5,157 nt of DNA from Rubrobacter sp. (GTDB lineage Bacteria > Actinomycetota > Rubrobacteria > Rubrobacterales > Rubrobacteraceae): the NCBI GenBank assembly GCA_016781705.1, contig JADDPV010000125.1:1-5157 (forward strand), in the 5' to 3' direction. Shown here one piece after another: positions 5,084-5,157 of the stretch (positions are counted from its first letter, which is position 1; each line of letters begins with the position of its first letter). Both the position numbers and the translations under genes were made by a program. Under the pieces are notes generated by a model. That model was not told the DNA's origin, ran no database searches, and was given only the letters and a program-made list of their open reading frames with translations.

Positions 5084-5157
5084 CTAGAAAGGAATATCGT
5101 CGAAATCCTCTTCGTTAAGTTCCACGTCGTCGCGGCCTCCGCCGCCGGTCCCGCGTC
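5084..5157 (-). CDS. ssb: Single-stranded DNA-binding protein, C-terminal end (gene continues beyond the right edge)
   Basis: The minus strand reads a Gly-rich linker (RGTGGGGR), then DDVELNEEDFDDIPF, then TAG (5086-5084). A Gly-rich tail followed by an acidic stretch and the final DDIPF is the hallmark of bacterial SSB. There the tip docks many repair and replication proteins while the N-terminal OB fold, outside this window, binds single-stranded DNA. Only about 23 residues are visible. No rpsR follows downstream, as it would in the common rpsF-ssb-rpsR order; a decayed HNH gene comes instead, about 86 bp further on. This could therefore be a second ssb copy or a rearranged locus. Confidence 0.9.
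   Translation of the reverse strand, partial: RGTGGGGRDDVELNEEDFDDIPF

Noticed and set aside
1..5157. CRISPR array, rRNA, or a new multigene defence or secretion system
   Set aside because: No regularly spaced repeats, rRNA-like sequence or gene cluster is visible; the genes are single, mostly familiar units.

Overview
The window looks like chromosomal DNA from a high-GC actinobacterium. A Rubrobacter-like lineage is my best guess. This rests on the overall GC-rich coding style, GTG/TTG starts, a Rex repressor, and LuxR and HNH proteins whose wording resembles families I associate with that group. It is an inference from sequence style, not from a database match.

Layout, left to right. (1) Bases 1-955 (+) hold the 3' part of a large LuxR/GerE-type regulator that runs off the left edge. 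It is split by a frameshift near base 230 in a GT-repeat tract. (2) Bases 1054-2006 are a complete IS5-family insertion sequence of about 953 bp. It has imperfect terminal inverted repeats, a 3-bp TAA target duplication, and a transposase split over two overlapping frames. (3) Bases 2006-3022 (-) encode a two-domain GNAT acetyltransferase. The IS landed exactly on its stop codon and changed TAA to TAG without altering the protein. (4) Bases 3023-3440 are a divergent control region. It holds a possible three-way-junction RNA or DNA fold, a loose Rex-operator-like palindrome and a good sigma70-type promoter for rex. (5) Bases 3441-4082 (+) encode the NADH/NAD+-sensing repressor Rex, closed by a strong intrinsic terminator at 4104-4140. 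(6) Bases 4141-4508 hold no credible gene but several inverted repeats. (7) Bases 4509-4997 (-) hold a badly decayed HNH endonuclease gene. It shows three frame changes, an in-frame stop, loss of three of four predicted zinc cysteines, and loss of the catalytic histidine. (8) Bases 5084-5157 (-) hold the C-terminal tail of a single-stranded DNA-binding protein, ending in the diagnostic DDIPF tip.

The intact core is rex, the divergent GNAT gene and the ssb tail. Three loci around them (LuxR, IS transposase, HNH) are broken or need recoding, so this is a region where mobile DNA and gene decay surround housekeeping genes. I found no CRISPR array, tRNA, rRNA, or convincing new multigene system. 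The best leads are the IS-at-stop-codon event, the decayed HNH gene and the folded element between GNAT and rex.
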